Of a stretch of DNA of 64,000 bases, positions 35,304-43,726 are shown piece after piece; position 1 is the stretch's first letter, and each line of letters opens with the position of its first letter. The DNA comes from Streptomyces sp. ADI95-17 (GTDB taxonomy: Bacteria > Actinomycetota > Actinomycetes > Streptomycetales > Streptomycetaceae). The position numbers and the translations under genes were made by a program. The DNA lies in contig NZ_ML123051.1 of the NCBI RefSeq assembly GCF_003846175.1, forward strand, positions 62,001-126,000. Reading direction: 5' to 3'. The notes beneath the pieces are model-generated. The model did not search any database and was not told the origin of the DNA. It worked only from the letters and a program-made list of their open reading frames with translations.

Positions 35304-35834
35304 ATGATGCCGCCTGAGATCACTACCGCGGAAGAGACGGCCCTCGACAAGGCTCTTCTGGACGCTCTCAATCCCCTCGCCTCGGCCATGCGCGCCCGAG
35401 CGACCGGACTTCCCGAAGAACGCATGTGGGATGCCGACCCCATCGACGTCACTCTGTCGATCCTCACCACCTGGAAGGTGGTGGACGCGGAGGTCAAGCG
35501 ATTGACGGCGATCGCGGCAAGGACCGCCGGCTCCTACGGTGCGAGCTATGAACAGTTGGGCGCTGCTTGGGGGATCACCCGGCAGGGTGCCCGCAAGAAG
35601 TGGCCCGAAGCCATCGACAGGTCGGCCTCGGCGGCGGAGACCAGCTTCATCGAACTGTGCGGTGGCAGCGCCGAATTGTCCCGGGATCCGTCATCGGGCG
35701 GCTGGCGGTGGACCGGACAGGGGGCCGACGGCACACGCGATGAGGCCGACTGCGCCTCGCACTACGCGACGAAGGAAGAGGCCGCGGCCCACGCGGGCGC
35801 ATTCCTGAAGGAGCACGCCACCGACGGGCGGTAG
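35304..35834 (+). CDS. HTH-containing hypothetical protein
   Basis: 176 residues from ATG 35304 (a second ATG follows at 35307). The middle has SYEQLGAAWGITRQGARKKW, a helix-turn-helix of the kind seen in many small streptomycete DNA-binding-like proteins. The second half (WRWTGQGADGTRDEADCASHY then KEEAAAHAGAFLKEHA) is a separate small domain. The sharp palindrome just before the start suggests that it, or the adjacent MarR protein, binds there. Function otherwise unknown. Confidence 0.75.
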   Translation: MMPPEITTAEETALDKALLDALNPLASAMRARATGLPEERMWDADPIDVTLSILTTWKVVDAEVKRLTAIAARTAGSYGASYEQLGAAWGITRQGARKKWPEAIDRSASAAETSFIELCGGSAELSRDPSSGGWRWTGQGADGTRDEADCASHYATKEEAAAHAGAFLKEHATDGR

Positions 35835-35990
35835 GCGCGGCAGCCGCTCACGAGGGGCTACGGCGGGGAAGACGCCGAATCGCCGGCCGCCATCGGCGAG
35901 TCAGGAAAGTGCTGCTTCCGGGTGTGCGCCGGGCCTGTCAGTGGTGTGGTGCATGATCGGCGCGTTGACTCTTCGAGGAGATGGGGCACC

Positions 35991-36332
35991 ATGCCGATCA
36001 CGAACCAGCAGGTGGCTGAGCACGCCTTTCTGCAGCCGCTGTATGCGGACGCCTACTTTCCGGACCACGTCCTCGACAAGGGCAAGGCGATCCTGCTGAA
36101 TCTGTGCGAGCGGATCGAGGCTGAGCAGCCGGCGGATCTGCCGGCCCTGTACGTGCTCACGGAGGCGGCAACGGAGCAGTTCAATGTGCTGGAGGCCGAG
36201 TTCGTGGCGGCAGGGAGCGAGATCGAGACCGTCGCGCGCGAGGAGATAGGCGAGGACTTCTGGTTCGTGGCGACGGCGTACGGCTTCTCGGACGCAGACG
36301 CGGAGGAGCTGATCGCGGCCAGGGACTGGTGA
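35991..36332 (+). CDS. DUF5713 family protein
   Basis: 113 residues, matching the whole family: LQPLYADAYFPDHVLDKGKA, LCERIEAEQPADLPALY, GSEIETVAREEIGEDF, and the final AEELIAARDW. Function of the family is unknown. Cytoplasmic, acidic. ATG 35991 follows GAGGAG by ten bases. Monocistronic, with a hairpin after it. Confidence 0.85.
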   Translation: MPITNQQVAEHAFLQPLYADAYFPDHVLDKGKAILLNLCERIEAEQPADLPALYVLTEAATEQFNVLEAEFVAAGSEIETVAREEIGEDFWFVATAYGFSDADAEELIAARDW

Positions 36333-36346
36333 GCGGCATGTGCTCC

Positions 36347-36377
36347 CGACGGCTGACACGACCGTTGGGAGCCGTCG
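36347..36377. terminator. Hairpin between convergent DUF5713 and HIT genes
   Basis: CGACGGCT (36347-36354) pairs with AGCCGTCG (36370-36377) over a 15-base loop, between convergent stops at 36332 and 36389. Confidence 0.5.
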
Positions 36378-36388
36378 CCCCCCGACTC

Positions 36389-36832
36389 TCAACGCTGCAA
36401 GGCGTCCAGTGCTGCGAGGCCGCCGCGGACAGCGGCGGATGCCTTGTCGAGCTGCTCACGCTCATGAACACGCCAGTCGGAGCCAATGCGAAACGGATCG
36501 CCTGTGAAGCGAGGGATGACGTGAAGGTGCACATGGAAAACCTCTTGGAACGCGGCTTCGCCGTCCGCAAGAAGCAGGTTGACGCCCTCACACCGCAGAC
36601 CTGATCGCCGCAGCGCCCGCCCGAGCCGGTGCGCCACCTTCCAGACCTGGACGCCGACGTCCTCCGGGAGATCCTCCAGTCCCACCGAGTGCGTCTTGGG
36701 AACGACCAGTAGGTGACCGGGGTTGACGGGCCGGAGATCCATGAAGGCGATCACCGATTCGTCTTCATGGACGATGCTGGCATCCGCCCGACCATGAACA
36801 ATCGTGCAGAAGATACATCCGTCGTCCACCAT
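36389..36832 (-). CDS. HIT-family hydrolase
   Basis: 147 residues. Zinc-type N-terminal CIFCTIVHG and the histidine triad HVHLHVIPRF near residue 100. Members hydrolyse nucleotide-phosphoryl bonds (AMP-lysine, AMP-NH2 and similar). The loop DLRPVNPGHLLVVPKTHSVG is typical. Start ATG 36830-36832 has AAGGGGAAG just upstream. Confidence 0.92.
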   Translation of the reverse strand: MVDDGCIFCTIVHGRADASIVHEDESVIAFMDLRPVNPGHLLVVPKTHSVGLEDLPEDVGVQVWKVAHRLGRALRRSGLRCEGVNLLLADGEAAFQEVFHVHLHVIPRFTGDPFRIGSDWRVHEREQLDKASAAVRGGLAALDALQR

Positions 36833-36993
36833 GAACTTCCCCTTGCGCTCCAAGTCCCTTGCTGCGCCCACCACATCAGATGATTCGTGTGGGCGCGAAC
36901 GAGTTCCATCACCAAGGCCCCGCAGGAGATGGGCTGTCTGGACGCCCTTGCCGGCAGATATTGTCATGATTCACATTGAGAGGGGATGTGGCC

Positions 36994-37560
36994 ATGGAAG
37001 AACGTGCCGTTCCGCCTCGTGTGGTGACCGCAGAGCGTGTCGCCTCCGAGGCGGGGTTCAAAAAGAGCTGCATCCGTGAAGTGGGCAGGCTGCTCAAACT
37101 GGCCGCTGCCGCGAAACCCGACGGGGCCATCGCGGAGAGTGGCACCGGCTCCGGAGTGGGCACAGCCTGGCTGCACAGTGGCCTCGGTACAGGCGCACGT
37201 CTGTTCACCGTGGAGCGTGACGAGGAACTGGCCCGCCGAGCGGCCGGCGTCTTCGCGGACGACCAACGCGTCAGCGTTCTCACGGGGGACTGGCAGCTGC
37301 TTGAGCAGCACGCCCCGTTCGACGTCTTCTTCTGCGATGGCGGGGGCAAGCGTGACGACCCTCAGCGAGTCGTCGAGCAGCTGGCTCCCGGTGGCCTCCT
37401 CATCCTGGACGACTTCACTCCCTCGCCCGATTGGCCGCCTCGTTTCGAGGGTCAAGTGGATGAACTCCGCATGTTCTACCTCACTCATCCGGACTTGGAC
37501 GCCACCGAGGTACTGATAACACCGGCTAGTTCAGTGGTTATCGGGGCACGCCGCCTCTAG
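36994..37560 (+). CDS. SAM-dependent methyltransferase, O-methyltransferase-like
   Basis: 188 residues. Motif I AESGTGSGVGTAWLHSGLG; acidic FTVERDEELARRA; catalytic-region FDVFFCDGGGKRDDP; and LAPGGLLILDDFTPS, as in catechol/caffeoyl-CoA-type O-methyltransferases, whose metal-binding Asp pair corresponds here to CDGGG and LDDF. Substrate unknown. ATG 36994 has GAGAGGGGA eight bases upstream. Divergent from the HIT gene. Confidence 0.85.
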   Translation: MEERAVPPRVVTAERVASEAGFKKSCIREVGRLLKLAAAAKPDGAIAESGTGSGVGTAWLHSGLGTGARLFTVERDEELARRAAGVFADDQRVSVLTGDWQLLEQHAPFDVFFCDGGGKRDDPQRVVEQLAPGGLLILDDFTPSPDWPPRFEGQVDELRMFYLTHPDLDATEVLITPASSVVIGARRL

Positions 37561-37642
37561 GCGGTCTCTTACGGACCACCGCACGAGCTCCGGGGCGCCG
37601 GTGGTGGGATGGCTTCATGCGACCCAGCACTGTCTCAAATCA

Positions 37643-38068
37643 TCATTTGGGGACAGGGTCCTGTTGACTCATCGTGGTGACGAGGGTCGAGGAGATGTGA
37701 GCCAGGGCGGGGTCTGCAGCGATGAAGAACGTTTCGACTCCGGCCAGTTCGTGGTTCATGCGGGCCATCGGCATTTCGTAGTCCAGGTCGGCAACGCCGC
37801 GGACTCCGCGGATGACGACATCGATTCCGACTCGGCGGCAGTAGTCGACCAGCAGGCCGCCCGTGTGGGAGTCGACCGTGACGTTGCTCAAGTCAGTTGC
37901 TGCCGCGCAGAGCCGGTCCAGCCGTTCCGTGACCGGGGAGCGGCCGGTCTTGTTCGAATTGAACATCACGCACACGACAACCTCGTCGAACAGGAGGGCA
38001 GCGCGCCGGAGTATGTCCTTGTGCCCTTGAGTGACCGGGTCGAAGGATCCTGGGAAGAGGGCTCTCAT
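37643..38068 (-). CDS. CoaD-like phosphopantetheine adenylyltransferase paralogue, short at the C terminus
   Basis: 141 residues against about 160 for CoaD. The nucleotidyltransferase core is intact: ALFPGSFDPVTQGHKDIL with the GHxxxL-type HxGH-like loop (TQGHKD), VIRGVRGVADLDYEMPMARM, and ISSTLV where CoaD has its ISS motif. After ISSTLV the sequence ends TTMSQQDPVPK instead of the usual extension of about 20 residues. CoaD makes dephospho-CoA from phosphopantetheine and ATP. A housekeeping coaD would normally sit with recG/rsmD, absent here, so this is probably a second copy that may be specialised or failing. Confidence 0.82.
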   Translation of the reverse strand: MRALFPGSFDPVTQGHKDILRRAALLFDEVVVCVMFNSNKTGRSPVTERLDRLCAAATDLSNVTVDSHTGGLLVDYCRRVGIDVVIRGVRGVADLDYEMPMARMNHELAGVETFFIAADPALAHISSTLVTTMSQQDPVPK

Positions 38069-38294
38069 GATCGGGAAGAGTAACAATCGGCCGCCCCTGA
38101 TAGTGAAGTGCCTGGACAGCAAAACGATCGAGATCAGGCTCGACAGGGAGAACGTCCGGCACCGTATTTCGCGGGTGGCTGAGCCGGGTGGAGTTGCTGT
38201 CTGACCGTGTCCGGTCGGGGGCGCCGTGTTGACCGGGGTGTGACGTGGTCATCCCGGTCCCCGTGGGTGCGGACGGTGCGCCCGCGCATGGAAT

Positions 38295-39020
38295 GTGGTC
38301 ACCTCCGTGGTGGAGAAGCACCTTGGTGCTCTGTCTGTTGCTGCCCGGTTTCTGCGAGGTTTAGATGTGGCCGGGACCGTCGACCGGCTGCGCCCGGGCC
38401 GCGACATCGCCCATGTGACACACGGCCAGGTCATCGAGGTGCTGATGGTCAACCGGTCGGCCGCGCCCTGGCGGCGGGTGGATCGCTGGGCCCGGGAGTG
38501 GGCCGTGGAGGATGACTTCGGGACGGAGGCGCAGCCGCTCGACGACGACCGTCTGGGCCAGGCTGCGGACGCCATCGCCCCGCACCTGAGGAAGCTCACC
38601 GACAGCGTCGGGGTCCTGGCGATCGGCGAGTTCGGCTCAAGCAGATCCGGATCGGGCCCGGGGGTGACCGGCGACGGCGGCATCCCGCTGCTGTCCCGCG
38701 TCATCGACGGTGGAGCCGCGGAGATCTCCCAGATCATCGGCACCATGAACGCTCCGCGCGCGATAGCCGGGCCGAAGGAGTTTCAGCCGATCGCCGACTC
38801 CAAGCTGATCTCCTCCGGCAACGTGGCTGCCCTGATCAAGGTAGGGGACCGATTTCATCGCCCCGGCCCCCACTTCCAGGTCGACGACGCCGTCTACGCC
38901 GCCCTCGACCTGGAAGTGGCCACCGTTGTGGATCATAGCCCGGTCCGCGACGAGGACATCCCCGCCGCAGAACGCGAGACCTGCCGGGTCCTGGAAGACG
39001 TCGCCACAGGGCGGACCTGA
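38295..39020 (+). pseudogene. Remnant of an IS1634-type transposase
   Basis: The frame keeps the N-terminal DUF4277-like region (VVEKHLGALSVAARFLRGLD and HVTHGQVIEVLMVNR) and part of the catalytic domain (GDGGIPLLSRVIDGGAAEIS, AGPKEFQPIADSKLIS). Between ALGEFG-like sequence and GDGGIP about 40 residues carrying a catalytic acidic position are missing, and the gene stops at VLEDVATGRT, before the last third. No terminal inverted repeats are evident. A dead insertion sequence. Confidence 0.75.
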
Positions 39021-39031
39021 CTCCGGCGCAC

Positions 39032-39763
39032 TCAGCTGCGAACAGACAGGTGCCGGGCGAAGCGGCAGACGGCTTCGGTGAAAGCATCTGGATCGTCAAA
39101 GTTCGCGAGATGTCCTGCACGCGGGATCAACTCGACGCGGGCACGCGGATGCGCACGGACGAAGTCCATCTCGCCGGACCGGAAGACGGTGTCCTTCTCG
39201 CCGTTCAGGATGAGCACAGGAGCCGCCACATGACGCATCGCACCCGCGTCGAAGCAGCCCAGCACCTCGCCCCAGGCGGCCGGCAGAGTGTGGAAGGCGT
39301 AGCCGGAACGGATGGTCGCTTCCACCACCGCGGGTGGATAGCGTCGGCGCAGCAACCGGTCGTTCCACCGGGCCAACCGGTCCGCCGGTATGCGAGGGAC
39401 GATCCCGGCGACCCACCGATACGGCGTTGCCCACGGGCCACGAGTTGAGGCGCTGGCCCCCGCCAGGACGAGCCCGCGCAGCCGCTCCGGGCAGCGCCGC
39501 GCGAACTCCAGTGAGGCGTATCCGCCGAGCGAGTGCCCGACGACCAGAGCCGGTCCGCGGTCGAGCGAGTCCACCGCGGAAGCGATGATCTCCGTCGCCG
39601 CGTTCAGGCTCCATGACTGAGCAGAACGGGCGCCGTGGCCCGGTAGGTCAACGGCGGCTACCGCGAAGTCCTTTTGAAGCGCGGTGAGCTGCGGGCTCCA
39701 CTGTCCCGCGCTGAACCGTGTCCCGTGTACCAAGACGATGGGCGGTGTATCCGCTGCCGTCAT
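39032..39763 (-). CDS. Alpha/beta hydrolase
   Basis: 243 residues. Oxyanion PIVLVHGTRFSAGQW, nucleophile elbow VVGHSLGGYAS, acid in LNGEKDTVF, catalytic His in RAGHLANFDDP. Typical cytosolic esterase/lactonase size; substrate unknown. ATG 39761-39763 start. It ends 12 bases after the transposase remnant, convergent with it. Confidence 0.92.
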   Translation of the reverse strand: MTAADTPPIVLVHGTRFSAGQWSPQLTALQKDFAVAAVDLPGHGARSAQSWSLNAATEIIASAVDSLDRGPALVVGHSLGGYASLEFARRCPERLRGLVLAGASASTRGPWATPYRWVAGIVPRIPADRLARWNDRLLRRRYPPAVVEATIRSGYAFHTLPAAWGEVLGCFDAGAMRHVAAPVLILNGEKDTVFRSGEMDFVRAHPRARVELIPRAGHLANFDDPDAFTEAVCRFARHLSVRS

Positions 39764-39963
39764 GACTCCCCCAGATCAGCACTCTCCTCGAAGCGACACT
39801 ACCGGCAGGGCCGTCCCCGGCGCTGATGACGCGGAAGTGCTGTCCGGGGGGACGCTCGGACCGGCCAACTACAGACCTGAACGAACTACCTGCGAAGTAT
39901 GGATCGGGCGGGACGGGACAACCACAACGTCACACGTAGATCACGAGCACGTGGGACACGCTC

Positions 39964-40560
39964 CTACCTCGTACCGCCCGACTGCTCGACGGAGCGGGAG
40001 CGTCGGTGGGCGGAGACCCGCTCGCGGGTTGCGCATCGGCGGGAGCAGTAGCGGCGTTCCGGGCCGCTGCCGTGCGTGACGAAGACGTTCCGGCAGCTGG
40101 GTGATGAGCAGATCCTGCCGGGCGGGCGTTGGTGTTCCCAGACGAGCACCGTCAGGGCCATGCACGACGAGGCGAGAAGCCACTCGTCCCAGGGGGCGTC
40201 GTCATCGTGGTCGAGATGAGGGTGCCAGGGGGAGCCGCCGCCGTGAGAAGTCAGGCGGAGCGGTCCGGTGTGTTCTGCCAGAAGACGATTGAGGTGGCCG
40301 GCCGCACTGTCGGCGGTCTCGGCGGCGAAGACTTCCCGCAGCAGGGCGGCAGCCGCACGCATCCCGTCGACATCGCAAGTTGTGAGCTCGATGCCGCCCG
40401 CTTCACCGTGTGCGCGGAGCACATCGGCGATTTCGCCCGGGTCGGGGCGGTCGGCATCGAGAGCATTGACCAGAGTGGCGGTTCGCCGAGCCATGGCCAA
40501 TACGGAGTGCCTGGTGGACCAGTCGTCGATGGTGGAGGACACCTGCACAATGTAACGCAT
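39964..40560 (-). CDS. CGNR zinc-finger transcriptional regulator
   Basis: 198 residues. N-terminal ABATE-like stress-sensing region, then the C-terminal zinc finger RICSSPSCRNVFVTHGSG followed by RRYCSRRCATRERVSAHRRR, with four cysteines and the basic recognition segment. Usually repressors of small-molecule response genes. Divergent from the MFS gene with a palindrome between, so probably controls it. Start ATG 40558-40560; a later ATG (MARRTATL) is possible. Confidence 0.88.
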   Translation of the reverse strand: MRYIVQVSSTIDDWSTRHSVLAMARRTATLVNALDADRPDPGEIADVLRAHGEAGGIELTTCDVDGMRAAAALLREVFAAETADSAAGHLNRLLAEHTGPLRLTSHGGGSPWHPHLDHDDDAPWDEWLLASSCMALTVLVWEHQRPPGRICSSPSCRNVFVTHGSGPERRYCSRRCATRERVSAHRRSRSVEQSGGTR

Positions 40561-40575
40561 ATTGCGGAGTTTTGA

Positions 40576-40589
40576 GTTACGTCCGTAAC
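40576..40589. promoter_or_regulatory. Palindrome between CGNR regulator and MFS genes
   Basis: GTTACG-TC-CGTAAC is a perfect inverted repeat with two central bases. A related TGTAACGCAT occurs at the CGNR start. It lies ten bases before the MFS start. Confidence 0.55.
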
Positions 40590-40598
40590 GTCCTGCTC

Positions 40599-41801
40599 AT
40601 GAAAACGCGTTACTCACTCCGCGTCTACTTCGTCGGAGCAGTGGCGGCTCGCGCCGGGGACGAGGCGTCAGGACCGGCGTTGATGCTGGCCGGCTTCGCG
40701 CTGACCGGATCGACCACCGACGCGTCGTCGCTGCTCGCGAGCATCACGATCTCCGCCGCGGTGGGAGGGCCAGTGCTCGGGACGCTCCTCGACAGAGCGA
40801 GACGACCGGGCCGTCTGCTATCCGGAGCGCTCGTCGTGTACGCGGCCGGCCTGGGGGTGATCCTCGCGGGGCTCGGGCACCTCCCGTTCGCCGTCACCAT
40901 CCTGATCGCAGTTCTGACGGGGATGCCGGCGCCGGCGCTGTCAGGCGGATGGACGGCCCAACTGCCCCGGGTCGTACCGGATGACGGCCTGCCCCGGGCG
41001 AACATGCTCGACGCCATGACGTACGGCGCGGCGAGCCTGGCCGCTCCGGCCCTTGCAGGCGGAACGGCGGAGTTGCTGGGGGCGCCGACGGCTGTGGTTG
41101 TCTCTGCGGGGCTCATCGGCTTGGCGCTGCCCACTGCGTTGATGCTTCCGGCCCGTCCCGTCCGGGAGCATGTTCTTCGGAAGACCTCAGTGGTCAGCGA
41201 CCTTGTTGCCGGATTCCGGGTCATTGCGAGGCGACCGCCACTGGCCCGAGCGACTCTCACCTCGGTCGTCTCCTGCGTTGCACAAGGCATGCTGACCGCC
41301 TGCACGGTGTTCCTCGGCGAGCATGTCCTTGGCGGAGCCGGTCGTGGCACGATGCTGCTCTCCTGCGCGGCGGTCTCCGCCCTCGTCGCCAACGCCGTAC
41401 TCGCGAGGTTTCCGCACCTGCTCTCCCCGGACACCATCATCTGGGCCAGCGCCCTGGTTCAGGCCGCCGCCCTGGTCCTGGCCACCTCGGAGCAACCATT
41501 GCTGCTGGTCGTGGCCGTACTGGCGCTCGGGATCGGTGAAGGACCTCAACTGGCCGCATTGTTCGCGGTCCGCCACCGGGAGGCCCCGGAACATCTGCGC
41601 GGCCAGATCTTCACCACCGGCGCCAGCTTGAAGATCACCGGATTCGCCCTGGGAGCTGCGGTTGCCGGACCGATCGCCACCTGGTCCCTGCGTGGCGCTC
41701 TCGCACTCGCAGCGAGCGTGGCGGTCCTCGCAGCACTGGCCTTCTTCGCGATCCCGTCGACAGCCGACAACTCGTCCGAGGACCGTGCGACTTCGCATTG
41801 A
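40599..41801 (+). CDS. MFS transporter
   Basis: 400 residues, about twelve hydrophobic helices; for example SITISAAVGGPVLGTLLDRA with the helix 2-3 loop RARRPGRLLSG, and FALGAAVAGPIATWSLRGAL late. The symmetrical Ala-rich fold fits drug/metabolite exporters of the DHA family. Start ATG 40599 (MKTRYSLRVYF) is preferred over TTG 40572, whose GGAG is only two bases away. Probably regulated by the divergent CGNR protein. Substrate unknown. Confidence 0.9.
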   Translation: MKTRYSLRVYFVGAVAARAGDEASGPALMLAGFALTGSTTDASSLLASITISAAVGGPVLGTLLDRARRPGRLLSGALVVYAAGLGVILAGLGHLPFAVTILIAVLTGMPAPALSGGWTAQLPRVVPDDGLPRANMLDAMTYGAASLAAPALAGGTAELLGAPTAVVVSAGLIGLALPTALMLPARPVREHVLRKTSVVSDLVAGFRVIARRPPLARATLTSVVSCVAQGMLTACTVFLGEHVLGGAGRGTMLLSCAAVSALVANAVLARFPHLLSPDTIIWASALVQAAALVLATSEQPLLLVVAVLALGIGEGPQLAALFAVRHREAPEHLRGQIFTTGASLKITGFALGAAVAGPIATWSLRGALALAASVAVLAALAFFAIPSTADNSSEDRATSH

Positions 41802-41809
41802 TCATCGCC

Positions 41810-41921
41810 GGACGGAGGGACGGAGGGACGGAGGGACGGAGGGACGGACGGACGGCGGGACGGCGGGAAGGCGGGACGGACGGACGGCGGGAAGGCGGGA
41901 AGGCTGGAAAGCTGGATGGAG
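41810..41921 (+). repeat. 8-bp tandem repeat array, 14 units
   Basis: Fourteen consecutive octamers of GGACGGAG and variants (GGACGGCG, GGAAGGCG, GGACGGAC, GGAAGGCT, GGAAAGCT, GGATGGAG). The first four are identical. It starts nine bases after the MFS stop and ends just before the remnant methyltransferase. One strand is almost pure purine with regular GGG/GG runs. Confidence 0.92.
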
Positions 41922-41945
41922 GGCAGGCATCGCATCTTGAGCACC

Positions 41946-42440
41946 TCACTCCAACGAGAGGCCCGAGGGACGGCGCCCCCATGCGGACACCATAGGAGCG
42001 GTCGCAAGGTCGAGGCGTCCGGTGGAGACGTTCGCCAGGTGGCGGTCGATCTCCTCGTGGGTGGCAAGCTCTGCCGCCACCAGGCGGCTGCGGATCTGCC
42101 GTACGGTCGCGGCCTCAAGGGCGGCGCAGGCCGGTGAAGTGATCGGGAAGTACGCGTCGGCCTGGACGTCCTCAAGGTCGGCCTCACGCAGCAGCCGGGG
42201 GAGAGTCCGCCCGTACGCGAGGTCCGCGCCGCGTGCCGCCATCAAGTCGCGGAAGCCGGACCGCAGCCGGTTCGCGAGCCGCTGTTCGGGGCCGGACTCG
42301 TCCGGACACAGCAACGGCTGCAGTCCCGGGTCGGCATCCTCCAGGAGCAGCCGGCCGCCAAGGCGCAGCGCCTGGACCATCCGCCGCAGGGCCTCGGCAC
42401 GATCAGTGACATCCTTCCGCGCCGACCGGCCGTGGTTCGC
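41946..42440 (-). pseudogene. N-terminally truncated SAM methyltransferase
   Basis: The frame begins after an in-frame TAG near 42441 and encodes DVTDRAEALRRMVQALRLGG, LLLEDADPGLQPLLCPDES and on to AWGRRPSGLSLE. This is the second half of a class I methyltransferase (post-motif after strand 4 and the C-terminal substrate part). The SAM-binding first half is absent. An internal ATG at 42380 could open a 144-residue product, but it could not bind SAM. Likely a remnant. Confidence 0.55.
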
Positions 42441-42501
42441 CTAGCCGCAGGGCTCAGGCACCCCCACCATGCCGCGCTGTCCCAGCTGCATCGGAAGCCG
42501 G

Positions 42502-42541
42502 AGCGTACGAACGTACGCTCTGGGGTGTACGGTCGTACGCA
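42502..42541. promoter_or_regulatory. Two operator-like palindromes upstream of the acetyltransferase-tetR operon
   Basis: AGCGTACG-AA-CGTACGCT (42502-42519) has perfect eight-base arms. A second imperfect copy, GGTGTACG-GT-CGTACGCA (42524-42541, six of eight arm positions), overlaps the start codon. The starts are 22 bases apart. Probable TetR autoregulatory sites. Confidence 0.75.
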
Positions 42542-43122
42542 TGCCGACGGACTACTTTGCACAGGACCCCCGCACCAACCTCGAACGCATGGTGGCGGGC
42601 GACCTCTACATCGCCGACGACCCCGAAATCGCCGGCCGCCAGCAGCAAGCCGTACGTCTGGCCGCCCGCTTTCAGGCCGCCTACACCGAAGACTCGGACG
42701 CGGCTCAGCCCCTCCTCGCCGAACTTCTCGGCTCGGTGGGAGACAAGGTTCACGTGCGGCCGCCCCTGTACGTGGACTACGGGAGCAACATCACGATCGG
42801 GGCGCGCACCTTCGTCAACTACAACTTGACCGCCCTGGATGTCGCGGCCATCACCATCGGCGAGGACTGCCAGATCGGCCCCAATGTCCAGCTGCTCACC
42901 CCGACGCACCCTCTGGAGCCGCAGCCTCGTCGCGACAAGCTGGAAGCCGCCAAGCCGATCACCATCGGCGACAACGTATGGATCGGCGGAGGCGCGATCG
43001 TGCTCCCCGGCGTGACCATCGGGGACAACTCCGTCATCGGTGCCGGCGCTGTCGTCACCAAGGACATCCCCGCGGACGTCGTAGCCGTCGGCAACCCCGC
43101 CCGCTCTGTCCGCGCCCTCTGA
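42541..43122 (+). CDS. Sugar O-acetyltransferase (maltose/galactoside acetyltransferase type)
   Basis: 193 residues. N-terminal Maa domain (TNLERMVAGDLYIADDPEI) followed by a left-handed beta helix of hexapeptide repeats (ITIGARTFVNYNLTALD, ITIGDNVWIGGGAIVLPGV, AGAVVTKDIPADVVAVGNPA). The catalytic His of the family is in TPTHPLEP. It transfers acetyl from acetyl-CoA to a sugar or similar hydroxyl. ATG 42541. The tetR gene follows 13 bases later, forming an operon. Confidence 0.92.
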   Translation: MPTDYFAQDPRTNLERMVAGDLYIADDPEIAGRQQQAVRLAARFQAAYTEDSDAAQPLLAELLGSVGDKVHVRPPLYVDYGSNITIGARTFVNYNLTALDVAAITIGEDCQIGPNVQLLTPTHPLEPQPRRDKLEAAKPITIGDNVWIGGGAIVLPGVTIGDNSVIGAGAVVTKDIPADVVAVGNPARSVRAL

Positions 43123-43135
43123 GGCCGCGACGACC

Positions 43136-43726
43136 ATGGCTACCGGACACACCGACCCGCAGCGCCGCGACCGCATTCTCACGGCCACGCTCGACCTCAT
43201 TGCGGAGGAAGGCATCGCAGGGGTCTCCCACCGGAAGATCGCTGCGCGCGCGGACGTTCCGCTGGGCTCGATGACCTACCACTTCAGCGGGATCGACGAG
43301 GTTCTCCGGGAGGCGTTCCGCCACTTCACCGGGCACATCGTCGCGCTTTTCGACGAGCACCTCGCTGTCCCGGCCGACCGGGACCAGGCCCGAGAGGCGG
43401 TGGCCGACCTCATCCATGCCCTGTCCGACGGAAGCCGACGCGACCTCATTCTCACCCAGGAGCTCTACACCCTCGCCGCCCGCCGGCCCTGCTATCGGGA
43501 ACTCACCCATGAATGGATGGCTCGCAGCCGCGGCCACCTGGAGAAACACTTCGACCCGGACACGGCTCGCCAACTCGATGCCCTCATCGAGGGGTTGACC
43601 CTCCACCGCGCCCTGGCCGCGGAACCACACGACCGCCTGCTGACCCTCGACGCCGTCACGCGCATCACCGGGCCCTCCGGCGCAACCGCTCGGACTTGTC
43701 CGGCCGATCATGTCGCTGGTCAGTAG
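43136..43726 (+). CDS. TetR family regulator, in operon with the acetyltransferase
   Basis: 196 residues. HTH IAGVSHRKIAARADVPLGSM then TYHFSGIDEVLREAF matches the TetR consensus. The C-terminal domain resembles small YcdC/YxaF-like regulators. ATG 43136, 13 bases after the acetyltransferase stop, no strong ribosome site, so coupled. Palindromes at 42502-42541 are the probable sites. Confidence 0.9.
   Translation: MATGHTDPQRRDRILTATLDLIAEEGIAGVSHRKIAARADVPLGSMTYHFSGIDEVLREAFRHFTGHIVALFDEHLAVPADRDQAREAVADLIHALSDGSRRDLILTQELYTLAARRPCYRELTHEWMARSRGHLEKHFDPDTARQLDALIEGLTLHRALAAEPHDRLLTLDAVTRITGPSGATARTCPADHVAGQ

Noticed and set aside
41810..41921. Octamer array as a possible CRISPR array
   Set aside because: Units are directly adjacent with no spacers, and no cas genes are present.
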